From Actinomycetes bacterium (GTDB lineage: Bacteria > Actinomycetota > Acidimicrobiia > Acidimicrobiales > Palsa-688), in contig JAKACE010000101.1 in assembly GCA_021821705.1 (NCBI GenBank), positions 1 to 6,760 on the forward strand: a DNA stretch of 6,760 bases, written 5' to 3'. The notes beneath the pieces were generated by a model, which saw only the letters and a list, made by a program, of their open reading frames with translations, did not search any database and was not told where the DNA came from. Positions 1 to 5,420 of this stretch are shown piece after piece (the stretch's first letter is position 1; each line of letters begins with the position of its first letter). Both the position numbers and the translations under genes were made by a program.

Positions 1-419
1 TGGTCCTGTCCACCCTGCACACCACCAACGCCACGGAGACGATAAACCGCATCGTCGACTTCTTCCCCCCATTCCAGCAGCGCCAGGTCCGCATCAGCCT
101 GGCCGGCGTACTGCGCGGGGTTGTCAGCCAGCGCCTCGTGGCCCGGGCCGACGGAGTCGGGCGGTGCGTCGCCGTCGAAGCCATGGTCATGACCGGCCGC
201 ATCGCCGACCGGATCCTGGACCCGAACAGCGGGTCGGGCGAGACCATCGAGGACGTCATCGCCGATGGCGAGTACCACGGCATGGTCACGTTCGACCAGA
301 GCCTGTTCAACCTGTTCAAAGCGGGGGAGATATCGCTGAGGGCGGCCCTGCAGGCCGCCACCAACCCCCACGACTTCCGGGTGGCGCTGCAGACTGCCGG
401 ACTGCTGCCCTCGGTATAA
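1..419 (+). CDS. pilT: PilT-like type IV pilus retraction ATPase, C-terminal part (5' end outside window)
   Basis: This is the last 138 codons of a secretion/pilus ATPase of the PilT/GspE superfamily; codons are read from base 3 and the TAA stop is at 417-419. The visible part begins at the His box (STLHTTNA), which follows Walker B in this family. It continues through a stretch typical of PilT (DFFPPFQQRQVRISLAG, then GVVSQRLV) and a region corresponding to the AIRAEIM box (AVEAMVMTG). The end, with TFDQSLFNLFKAGEIS followed by A..ATNP.DF, matches the C-terminal helices of PilT proteins. Family members are cytoplasmic hexameric ATPases that power pilin depolymerisation at the inner membrane. 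Walker A and B lie outside the window, so catalytic integrity cannot be judged. PilT is favoured over PilB/GspE because of the C-terminal sequence, but no pilus partner gene is visible. The downstream gene starts 41 bases later. Confidence 0.85.
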   Translation, partial: VLSTLHTTNATETINRIVDFFPPFQQRQVRISLAGVLRGVVSQRLVARADGVGRCVAVEAMVMTGRIADRILDPNSGSGETIEDVIADGEYHGMVTFDQSLFNLFKAGEISLRAALQAATNPHDFRVALQTAGLLPSV

Positions 420-447
420 AGCCTCGCACTGGCCCGCGGCCGCTCCA

Positions 448-464
448 TAGGCTCGTTGCTGTGG
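448..464 (+). promoter_or_regulatory. Candidate leaderless promoter (-10) and GTG start of cca
   Basis: TAGGCT at 448-453 fits the actinobacterial TAnnnT -10 consensus. It is followed by exactly 7 bases and then GTG GTG at 461-466, so the predicted transcription start falls on the first start codon. No Shine-Dalgarno sequence is visible between 420 and 460. No convincing -35 is visible at the expected spacing. This pattern is what leaderless actinobacterial genes show, and it is the main reason for choosing the start at 461. It is inference from sequence only. Confidence 0.45.
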
Positions 465-1858
465 TGCCCGAACGGCTTCGGCCCGTACTCGAACCCGCTA
501 TCGACTTGGCGCGCCTGTTCGAGGAGCAGGGCGCTCACCTCTACCTGGTGGGCGGTGCGGTACGAGATGCCTTCCTCGGCAAGCTGGGGCCGGAGAGCGA
601 CCTCGACTTCACCACCGACGCGCTACCCGACCGGACCGAGCAAATCCTCTCGGGGTGGGCCGAGAGCATCTGGCTGCAGGGTAAACGCTTCGGCACCGTA
701 GGAGCCTCCCGCGACGGCAGGCGCGTCGAGGTGACCACCCACCGCGCCGAGCAGTACGACAGTGGCTCGCGCAAACCCGACGTGGTCTTCTCGACCGCCC
801 TCGAGGCGGACCTGTCGCGGCGTGACTTCACGGTCAACGCCATGGCATTGTCGCTGCCCGACCTGCGCATGATGGACCCGTTCGGCGGGGCGGCGGACCT
901 GGCGGCCGGCACACTGCGGACCCCTCTCTCACCTGAGACTTCGTTCACAGACGACCCGCTCAGGATGCTCAGGGCGGCCAGGTTCATAGCCGGCTACAAC
1001 CTGCAGCCCGAGGACGAGCTCGTCGCGGCCGTCACCCGCCTGCGGGGGCGCCTGGACATCGTCTCGGACGAGAGGGTCAGGGACGAGCTCGACAAGCTCA
1101 TGGTCGTCGCCGACCCGGCCCCGGGGCTCTGGTTCCTGGTACGAACCGGTCTTGCCGAGGAGTTCCTACCCGAACTGCCGGCGCTTGGCCTGGAGCAGGA
1201 CCCGCTGCACCGCCACAAGGACGTCCTCGCCCACACCATCGCCGTCGTACAAAGGACCCGGCCCGAGCGACTGATAAGGCTGGCGGCGCTGTTCCACGAC
1301 GTCGGCAAGCCCAAGACCAGGTCGTTCGGCCCGGGCGGGACGGTCACGTTCCACCACCACGAGCTGGTGGGGGCTCGCATGACCCGCGACCGCATGAAGG
1401 CGCTGCGCTACCCGGTCGAGGACATCGAGAAGGTGAGCAAGTTGGTCGAGCTCCACCTGCGCTTCCACACCTACGGTATGGGCTGGACCGACAGCGCCGT
1501 GCGACGCTACGTGCGCGACGGCGGCGACCTGCTCGAGGAGCTCAACGAGCTGACTCGCTGCGACTGCACGACACGCAACGCGGCCAAGGCCAAAGCCCTC
1601 TCGGACCGTATGGACGAGCTCGAGCGGCGCATCGCCGAACTGCGCGAAAGGGAGGAGCTGGCCTCCATACGGCCGGACCTGGACGGCAGGGAAGTCATGG
1701 CCCGGCTCGGGATCGGCCCCGGGCCGGTCGTCGGCCGGGCGCTCGGCTTCCTCATGGAGGAACGCCTCGAGCACGGCCCTCGCAGTCACGACGAGGCGAT
1801 CGCCCTTCTGGAGCAGTGGTGGGCCGAGCAGCCCGAGGCTCAGCCGACCGACGAGTGA
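461..1858 (+). CDS. cca: CCA tRNA nucleotidyltransferase (class II, with HD domain)
   Basis: This cytoplasmic enzyme adds or repairs the 3'-CCA end of tRNAs using CTP and ATP. From GTG 461 the protein has 465 residues, a usual length for actinobacterial members (PcnA/Cca). The class II nucleotidyltransferase head shows LVGGAVRDA at about 29-37, the catalytic pair D47 and D49 in DLDF, RRDFTVNAMA at 120-129, and DDPLRMLRAARF at 164-175. A metal-binding HD domain follows, with FHDVGKP at 278-284 and an HHH cluster at 298-300. The extra HD domain suggests additional phosphohydrolase activity, as in many bacterial homologues, but that is inference. The reading frame stays open upstream to 164, but this part overlaps pilT and has no family similarity, so it is rejected. 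Upstream there is a -10 at 448-453 and no ribosome binding site. GTG 464 is an alternative start. Confidence 0.95.
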   Translation: MVPERLRPVLEPAIDLARLFEEQGAHLYLVGGAVRDAFLGKLGPESDLDFTTDALPDRTEQILSGWAESIWLQGKRFGTVGASRDGRRVEVTTHRAEQYDSGSRKPDVVFSTALEADLSRRDFTVNAMALSLPDLRMMDPFGGAADLAAGTLRTPLSPETSFTDDPLRMLRAARFIAGYNLQPEDELVAAVTRLRGRLDIVSDERVRDELDKLMVVADPAPGLWFLVRTGLAEEFLPELPALGLEQDPLHRHKDVLAHTIAVVQRTRPERLIRLAALFHDVGKPKTRSFGPGGTVTFHHHELVGARMTRDRMKALRYPVEDIEKVSKLVELHLRFHTYGMGWTDSAVRRYVRDGGDLLEELNELTRCDCTTRNAAKAKALSDRMDELERRIAELREREELASIRPDLDGREVMARLGIGPGPVVGRALGFLMEERLEHGPRSHDEAIALLEQWWAEQPEAQPTDE

Positions 1859-1874
1859 GCCGGGGAGCCGGCTC
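1857..1874 (+). terminator. Possible weak hairpin at the end of cca
   Basis: A perfect 7-bp stem, GAGCCGG (1857-1863) with CCGGCTC (1868-1874), closes a 4-base loop and overlaps the TGA stop of cca. There is no T tract after it, so an intrinsic terminator is unproven. It may instead slow ribosomes or protect the mRNA 3' end. Confidence 0.3.
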
Positions 1875-1926
1875 GCGTCCGGCTACCGCGTCTGGTTGAG
1901 CGCAACGGCCCAGTGCGCCGGCCGGG

Positions 1927-1964
1927 GCGACAACGCGGGCCCGGCAGGTACGCTGAACGCCGTG
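1927..1964 (+). promoter_or_regulatory. Candidate promoter of the DUF5318 gene
   Basis: GCGACA (1927-1932) matches the TTGACA -35 at four of six positions. It is separated by 16 bases from TACGCT (1949-1954), which fits TAnnnT. The predicted transcription start falls near 1961-1962, on a GTG that is out of frame with the gene. The annotated ATG at 1973 would then have only about 11 bases of leader. The -10, the 7-base gap and the following GTGGTGCCC mirror the arrangement before cca. Confidence 0.4.
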
Positions 1965-1972
1965 GTGCCCAC

Positions 1973-2473
1973 ATGGCGATGAGTTTCCTGCCCAAAGCGG
2001 CGTCGGCGCGCGGGTCGGGGTTTCGGGTGGTGGGCAACGTCGACTACCGCTTGGCCCGCAACGTTGTCGTGACGGAGTACCGCAGGGGGCACCTCTCGCG
2101 CCTCGACGTGTGTGACGCGCAGCCGGAGCTGCTGCGAGCCGCCGGCGACGCCGGCACGGAGGTCGACGAGGAGTGCCCCATATGCGAGGAGAGCAAGGTC
2201 AGGCTCGTCTCGTATGTCTTCGGCCCCCGGTTGCCGGCCTCTGGGCGCTGCGTGGCCAACAAGAAAGAGCTGGCCAAGCTGTCGGGCATCGGCAGGGACC
2301 TCGCCTGTTATGTCATCGGGGTCTGCCCCGCCTGCAGCTGGAACCACCTGGCCCAGGTTGTCTCCCTGGCGCCGCGCCCGGCCTCGCGGGGCCGGGCCAA
2401 GTCGGCTTCTCCGGCCCCGGCCGCCGCCGAGCGCGCCAGCACGCCCGAGCCACCCAGCACCGCCGGGCGCTGA
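1973..2473 (+). CDS. DUF5318 family protein, zinc-ribbon-like, function unknown
   Basis: The protein has 166 residues and resembles the actinobacterial DUF5318 family (M. tuberculosis Rv0049 is a member), which has no known function. Family-like blocks are VDYRLAR at 23-29, DVCDAQPELLRAA at 45-57, CPIC at 68-71, VSYVFG at 79-84, GRCV at 91-94 and CPACSWNHL at 118-126. The two CxxC pairs (C68/C71 and C118/C121) could bind zinc; this is inference. The last 35 or so residues are rich in Ala, Pro, Ser and Arg and look disordered. The frame is open further upstream to GTG 1913, but that start lies before the candidate -10 at 1949-1954 and adds unconserved residues. ATG 1979 is an alternative start. 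In Rv0049 genomes the gene lies close to the rpsF cluster, and here it lies 1.1 kb upstream of it. No signal peptide or membrane segment is seen. Confidence 0.85.
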   Translation: MAMSFLPKAASARGSGFRVVGNVDYRLARNVVVTEYRRGHLSRLDVCDAQPELLRAAGDAGTEVDEECPICEESKVRLVSYVFGPRLPASGRCVANKKELAKLSGIGRDLACYVIGVCPACSWNHLAQVVSLAPRPASRGRAKSASPAPAAAERASTPEPPSTAGR

Positions 2474-2499
2474 CGCCGCTCGAGCGCCGTGGGTGGCGC

Positions 2500-2505
2500 T
2501 AGCAT
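2500..2505 (+). promoter_or_regulatory. Candidate -10 element upstream of panB
   Basis: TAGCAT fits TAnnnT and lies 48 bases before the panB start, giving a leader of about 40 bases that contains a good ribosome binding site. I see no -35 at the right distance, so this is weak. Transcription from the DUF5318 promoter is an alternative. Confidence 0.3.
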
Positions 2506-2540
2506 CGGCCCGAGGCCGGTAGCCGTTCGGCACTGGACCC

Positions 2541-2546
2541 AGGAGG
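2541..2546 (+). promoter_or_regulatory. Ribosome binding site of panB
   Basis: AGGAGG is a full Shine-Dalgarno core, 7 bases before ATG 2554. It fixes the panB start. Confidence 0.85.
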
Positions 2547-2553
2547 TTCGACT

Positions 2554-3372
2554 ATGACGCTTCCACCGGGTGGGCGAGCCCTCAGCGCGCCCGATGTCCG
2601 TGCCCGCAAAGGCGGCCACGAGCCACTCGTGATGGTCACCGCCTACGACGCGCCCACCGCCCGTGCGGCCGCAGCCGCCGGCGTCGACATCGTCCTGGTC
2701 GGCGACTCCCTCGGCATGGTTGTCCTCGGCTACCCCGACACCCTGCACGTGACGGTGGAGGACATGGAGCGCGCCACCGGCGCCGTCGCTCGCACCGGGC
2801 TGCGCCAGCTGGTCGTGACCGACATGCCTTGGACCAGCTACCACCAGGGGGAAGCGACGGCCGTGGCCAATGCCGCCCGGCTGGTGCGAGCCGGGGCGGG
2901 TGCAGTCAAGCTCGAGGGCGGCGGCAAGCGCCTGGGCGTCGTCCAAGCCCTGCTGGACGCGGAGGTGCCGGTCATGGGCCACCTCGGCCTCACACCACAA
3001 TCAGTGATGGCCATGGGTGGGTTCAAGGTGCAGGCCAAGGCTGCCGACGAGGCGAAGATCCTCGTGTCCGACGCCATCGCCCTGGCCGACTCCGGCTGCT
3101 TCGCCCTCGTCCTCGAGGGAGTGCCGGCCGAGGTGGCGGCTGAGGTGACCCGCTGCGTCCCGGTACCGACGATCGGCATCGGCGCCGGAGCCGCCTGTGA
3201 CGGGCAGGTGCTCGTCTTCCACGACATCGTTGGTTGGTCGGGCCAGCGGGTGCCCCGGTTCGTGCGTCGCTATGGCGAAGTGGAGGTGGTCGTCGCCGAA
3301 GCCCTCGCCACCTGGGCCGCAGACGTCCGGTCCGGTCGCTTCCCCTCGGACGACGAGGCCTACCGGGCCTGA
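2554..3372 (+). CDS. panB: 3-methyl-2-oxobutanoate hydroxymethyltransferase (ketopantoate synthesis)
   Basis: PanB transfers a hydroxymethyl group from 5,10-methylene-tetrahydrofolate to 2-oxoisovalerate, giving ketopantoate, the first committed step to pantothenate and CoA. The 272 residues match the usual family size (about 260-280) and form a Mg-dependent TIM barrel. Visible family sites are VGDSLG with D51, TDMPW with D90 and VKLEGG with K119 and E121. These correspond to the metal and substrate ligands D45, D84 and E114 of the E. coli enzyme. Also present are MGHLGL with H143, LEGVP with E188 (the catalytic Glu position, E181 in E. coli) and IGIGAG at 207-212. All key residues are present, so it should be active. 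The start is set by AGGAGG 7 bases upstream. It lies 80 bases after the DUF5318 gene; no panC, panD or panE is nearby. The stop codon sits in the loop of a 6-bp GC hairpin. Confidence 0.97.
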   Translation: MTLPPGGRALSAPDVRARKGGHEPLVMVTAYDAPTARAAAAAGVDIVLVGDSLGMVVLGYPDTLHVTVEDMERATGAVARTGLRQLVVTDMPWTSYHQGEATAVANAARLVRAGAGAVKLEGGGKRLGVVQALLDAEVPVMGHLGLTPQSVMAMGGFKVQAKAADEAKILVSDAIALADSGCFALVLEGVPAEVAAEVTRCVPVPTIGIGAGAACDGQVLVFHDIVGWSGQRVPRFVRRYGEVEVVVAEALATWAADVRSGRFPSDDEAYRA

Positions 3373-3389
3373 GCCCGGGCAGCCCGGGC
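3363..3389 (+). terminator. GC-rich overlapping hairpins at the end of panB
   Basis: CCGGGC (3363-3368) can pair with GCCCGG (3373-3378) around a CTGA loop that contains the panB stop. Alternatively, GCCCGG (3373-3378) can pair with CCGGGC (3384-3389) around a 5-base loop. The two folds are mutually exclusive. A G run rather than a T tract follows, so termination is possible but not shown by the sequence. Confidence 0.3.
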
Positions 3390-3471
3390 CGGGGGGGACC
3401 CCTGCGCAGGAGCGGCCATCACCCGGCCGGGCCGGTTCACGTCCCAGGCCCATGACAGGCTGTAGCCCCGA

Positions 3472-3499
3472 TGGACCGATCGCGGGCGTCCGCTACCAT
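3472..3499 (+). promoter_or_regulatory. Candidate promoter of the rpsF-ssb-rpsR-rplI operon
   Basis: TGGACC (3472-3477) matches TTGACA at four of six positions. It is followed after 16 bases by TACCAT (3494-3499), a TAnnnT -10. The predicted start near 3506 would give a leader of about 97 bases, enough to hold the hairpin at 3548-3572 and the ribosome binding site. The position fits the operon, since the upstream gene ends 100 bases earlier. Confidence 0.5.
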
Positions 3500-3547
3500 G
3501 GCACAGCACAACCGAATACGGCCCTGATCCGGACGGACCGGAGCCCA

Positions 3548-3572
3548 AGCCGCCGGCTCAGCCCGGGCGGCT
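3548..3572 (+). promoter_or_regulatory. Candidate S6:S18 complex-binding leader hairpin
   Basis: AGCCGCC (3548-3554) pairs perfectly with GGCGGCT (3566-3572). Inside, GGC (3555-3557) can pair with GCC (3561-3563), leaving CG unpaired on the 3' side, so that the trinucleotide CCG (3563-3565) sits directly against the lower stem. The known S6:S18 motif of rpsF-rpsR leaders is a stem and a hairpin flanking a bulge that presents a conserved CCG. It mimics the 16S rRNA site and mediates autoregulation. Shape, CCG and position, 32 bases before rpsF, all fit. In this GC-rich DNA a chance hairpin is possible. Confidence 0.5.
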
Positions 3573-3590
3573 CGGCCCAAAGGGAAAGGT

Positions 3591-3597
3591 AGGTGAG
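3591..3597 (+). promoter_or_regulatory. Ribosome binding site of rpsF
   Basis: AGGTGAG matches the AGGTGA half of the anti-Shine-Dalgarno complement and lies 6 bases before ATG 3604. It supports this start and lies 18 bases after the leader hairpin. Confidence 0.75.
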
Positions 3598-3603
3598 CCG
3601 CTC

Positions 3604-3966
3604 ATGCGGCCCTATGAAGTCATGGTCATCCTCGACGCCGGCCTGGAGGACGACGCCGTCCGGGCACTGGTCGACCGCTACACCAAGCAGCTAAGAGATG
3701 CTGGTGCCAAGTCGGTCAAGGCAGACAGCTGGGGCAAGCGACGCCTGGCCTACCCGGTGAAGCACCGGAGCGAGGGCTTCTACGTTGTGATCGAAGCCAA
3801 CGCCGAACCGGCCGTCCTGGCCGACCTCGACCGCCAACTGGGGTTGGCCGACGAGGTCGTCCGGCACAAGGTGATCAGGTTGCCCGAGCGCACTGCCGGC
3901 CGCTCACGCCCGGCGGCGTCCTCCGAGAGCACCACCGCAGTGGGCGCCAACACGAACGGAGCGTAA
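3604..3966 (+). CDS. rpsF: 30S ribosomal protein bS6
   Basis: bS6 binds with bS18 to the central domain of 16S rRNA in the platform of the small subunit. The 120-residue protein starts MRPYEVMVILD, which is the first strand of the S6 ferredoxin-like fold. It carries the family block WGKRRLAYPVKHRSEGFYVV at 43-62 and ends its core at about VIRLPE (90-95). Actinobacterial bS6 is often about 96 residues, so the last 25 (rich in Ser, Thr, Ala, Arg) form an extra tail, probably disordered. It is the first gene of the operon, and its TAA stop is only 2 bases before the ssb start. A candidate S6:S18 feedback hairpin lies in its leader. Confidence 0.97.
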   Translation: MRPYEVMVILDAGLEDDAVRALVDRYTKQLRDAGAKSVKADSWGKRRLAYPVKHRSEGFYVVIEANAEPAVLADLDRQLGLADEVVRHKVIRLPERTAGRSRPAASSESTTAVGANTNGA

Positions 3967-3968
3967 CA

Positions 3969-4454
3969 ATGGCACAAGACAATTCGGTCAGCATCGTAGG
4001 CAACCTCACCCGGGAGCCCGAACTGCGTTTCACCCCGAGCGGCCAGGCCACGGCCACGTTCGGTATCGCCGTCAACCGCACCTGGACGGACCGCCAAAGC
4101 CAGGAGCGGCGTGAGTCGACCTCCTTCTTCGACGTCGTCTGCTGGGGCACTCTGGCGGAGAACGCTGCCACCTCCCTGGCGCGCGGGACCCGCGTCGTCG
4201 TCACCGGCCGGCTGGACCAGCGGTCATGGGAGACCCAGGAAGGCGACAAGCGCTCCAAGGTGGAGATCACCGCCGAGGAGATAGCCCCCAGCCTGCGCTG
4301 GGCTACCGTCCAGGTGACGCGCAACGAGCGCCGGGCCCCTGAAAACGCCAACGGCGACACCCACACCATGCACGAACCGGCCTACCACCGCCCCGCCCCC
4401 GAGGCTGCTCCGGCGGCGTACAGCCCAGGCCACGACGACGAGGAGCCGTTCTAA
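3969..4454 (+). CDS. ssb: Single-stranded DNA-binding protein
   Basis: SSB coats single-stranded DNA during replication, recombination and repair. The 161 residues show an N-terminal OB fold of about 110 residues, with [20 protein letters not shown] at 6-25, FGIAV at 31-35, [11 protein letters not shown] at 50-60 and VVVTGRL at 76-82. A variable Pro/Ala-rich linker leads to the acidic tip DDEEPF (156-161), the element that recruits partner proteins in bacterial SSBs. OB fold, linker and tip are all complete, so it should be functional. ATG 3969 is preceded by GGAG (3958-3961, inside the rpsF end) with a 7-base gap. It lies between rpsF and rpsR, the usual actinobacterial order. Confidence 0.97.
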   Translation: MAQDNSVSIVGNLTREPELRFTPSGQATATFGIAVNRTWTDRQSQERRESTSFFDVVCWGTLAENAATSLARGTRVVVTGRLDQRSWETQEGDKRSKVEITAEEIAPSLRWATVQVTRNERRAPENANGDTHTMHEPAYHRPAPEAAPAAYSPGHDDEEPF

Positions 4455-4459
4455 CCGCG

Positions 4460-4870
4460 ATGGCAAGGACAAACGACAGGGACCGCAATCCCAAACGGGC
4501 GCCCAAAGAGACGCGCCCGCGCGGGAAGAAGAAGGTGTGCGTGTTCTGCAAGGAGCACGCACAGTGGGTGGACTACAAAGATGTCGGACTGCTCAGGCGC
4601 TTCATGAGCGAGCGGGGCAAGATCCGTTCGCGCCGGGTGACCGGCAACTGCACGCAGCACCAGCGTGACGTGCAGGTGGCCATAAAGACAGCCCGCGAAC
4701 TGGCACTCCTGCCGTACGTGCAGCGCACCGCCAGTGAGCGTGGACCGGGACGGCCCCGTCCCCAGCAGGGACGCGAGGAGGCGGCCACCCGCGACGCTCC
4801 GACCGATGAGCCGCCCGCTTACGAGGCCGACGAGGAGAGCGAGCTCGAGCCAGAGGAGGTGGACGCCTGA
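4460..4870 (+). CDS. rpsR: 30S ribosomal protein bS18, cysteine-containing form, with long acidic C-terminal tail
   Basis: bS18 pairs with bS6 in the 30S platform. The core matches the family: KVCVFCK at 25-31, [19 protein letters not shown] at 37-55, [13 protein letters not shown] at 58-70 and [14 protein letters not shown] at 74-87. C27, C30, C64 and perhaps H67 suggest the zinc-binding C+ form. Usual bS18 is about 75-90 residues. This one has 136, because after LLPYV there is a tail of about 49 residues, first Arg/Gly/Pro/Gln-rich and then strongly acidic ([15 protein letters not shown] at 122-136). ATG 4460 comes 5 bases after the ssb stop. The nearest purine-rich site, GAGGAG at 4440-4445, is 14 bases away, so translation probably depends on coupling to ssb. 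Its TGA overlaps the rplI ATG by one base. Confidence 0.95.
   Translation: MARTNDRDRNPKRAPKETRPRGKKKVCVFCKEHAQWVDYKDVGLLRRFMSERGKIRSRRVTGNCTQHQRDVQVAIKTARELALLPYVQRTASERGPGRPRPQQGREEAATRDAPTDEPPAYEADEESELEPEEVDA
4854..4861 (+). promoter_or_regulatory. Ribosome binding site of rplI
   Basis: AGGAGGTG is an extended Shine-Dalgarno match, 8 bases before ATG 4870 and inside the last codons of rpsR. It is the strongest in the operon. It also encodes part of the Glu-rich end of bS18 (codons for E, E and V). Confidence 0.85.
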
Positions 4871-5316
4871 TGCGGGTCGTCCTGCGCGCCGACATGCCCA
4901 AGCTCGGCAAGCGCGGCGAGATCCTCGATGTCGCCGATGGCTTTGCCCGCAACTTCCTCCTGCCGAAAGGCCATGCCATCCCGGCCAGTGCCGGCATAGC
5001 CACACAGGCGGCGAACATGCGCCGAGCCCGGGACGTCAAGGATGCCCATGAGCGCCAAGAGGCAGAGGCCATAGCTCGCAGCCTGGTTGCCCAGGTCATC
5101 CACATCCCGATGAGAGCCGGCCCCGAGGGCAAGCTCTTCGGCTCGGTCACGACCGCCAACATCGCCGATGCCATAGCGGAGCAGACCAGCCTGCATATCG
5201 ACCGTTTCCGCCTGCACCTGGCTGAGCCGATCAAAGCCCTCGGCACACATCAGGTGCCGGCCCGCCTGCACGCCGAGGTGGAGTTCCCCGTCACAGTGGA
5301 GATAGTCAGGGCCTGA
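4870..5316 (+). CDS. rplI: 50S ribosomal protein bL9
   Basis: bL9 binds 23S rRNA near the L1 stalk and projects from the large subunit; it helps reading-frame maintenance. The 148 residues equal the usual length. The N-terminal RNA-binding domain carries KLGKRGEILDVADGFARNFL at 11-30 followed by LPKGHA. A long connecting helix follows (about 44-75, rich in Ala, Arg, Glu). The C-terminal domain starts around PEGKLFGSVT (85-94) and runs to the end. The start ATG overlaps the rpsR stop by one base (TGATG), and a strong ribosome binding site precedes it. It is the last gene of the operon; a hairpin terminator stands 40 bases after its stop. Confidence 0.98.
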   Translation: MRVVLRADMPKLGKRGEILDVADGFARNFLLPKGHAIPASAGIATQAANMRRARDVKDAHERQEAEAIARSLVAQVIHIPMRAGPEGKLFGSVTTANIADAIAEQTSLHIDRFRLHLAEPIKALGTHQVPARLHAEVEFPVTVEIVRA

Positions 5317-5355
5317 CGCCCGATACCTCCGGCGACACCGACGAGCCGCCAAGGC

Positions 5356-5386
5356 AAGGACCGGGCCTTCAAGGCCCGGTCCTTTT
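5356..5386. terminator. Rho-independent terminator between convergent rplI and dnaB
   Basis: A perfect 12-bp stem, AAGGACCGGGCC (5356-5367) with GGCCCGGTCCTT (5373-5384), closes the loop TTCAA. On the + strand the stem runs into TTTT (5383-5386). On the - strand the stem also ends in CCTT, then GCCTT, so a weaker T-rich tail exists. It lies between two convergent stops and can serve both, mainly the ribosomal operon. Confidence 0.88.
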
Positions 5387-5420
5387 CAGTTGAACCTACC
5401 GACCAGGCACGGGGCGCTGC

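Noticed and set aside
164..460. Upstream extension of the cca reading frame
   Set aside because: It overlaps pilT in another frame, is Arg/Pro/His-rich as expected for a GC-rich shadow frame, and has no similarity to the nucleotidyltransferase N-terminus. The start at 461 has a well-placed -10.
1166..1789. 207-codon reading frame on the - strand inside cca
   Set aside because: It lies fully antisense to a well-conserved gene, has no recognisable domain and no ribosome binding site, and long open antisense frames are expected at this G+C content.
2308..3000. 230-codon reading frame on the - strand across the DUF5318 gene and panB
   Set aside because: Its composition mirrors the opposite-strand codons, it spans two unrelated genes, and no family motif is visible.
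3401..3410. CCTGCGCAGG palindrome as an operator
   Set aside because: A single 10-bp palindrome about 60 bases upstream of the candidate -35, with no second copy and no regulator gene nearby. It is not enough to call a site.
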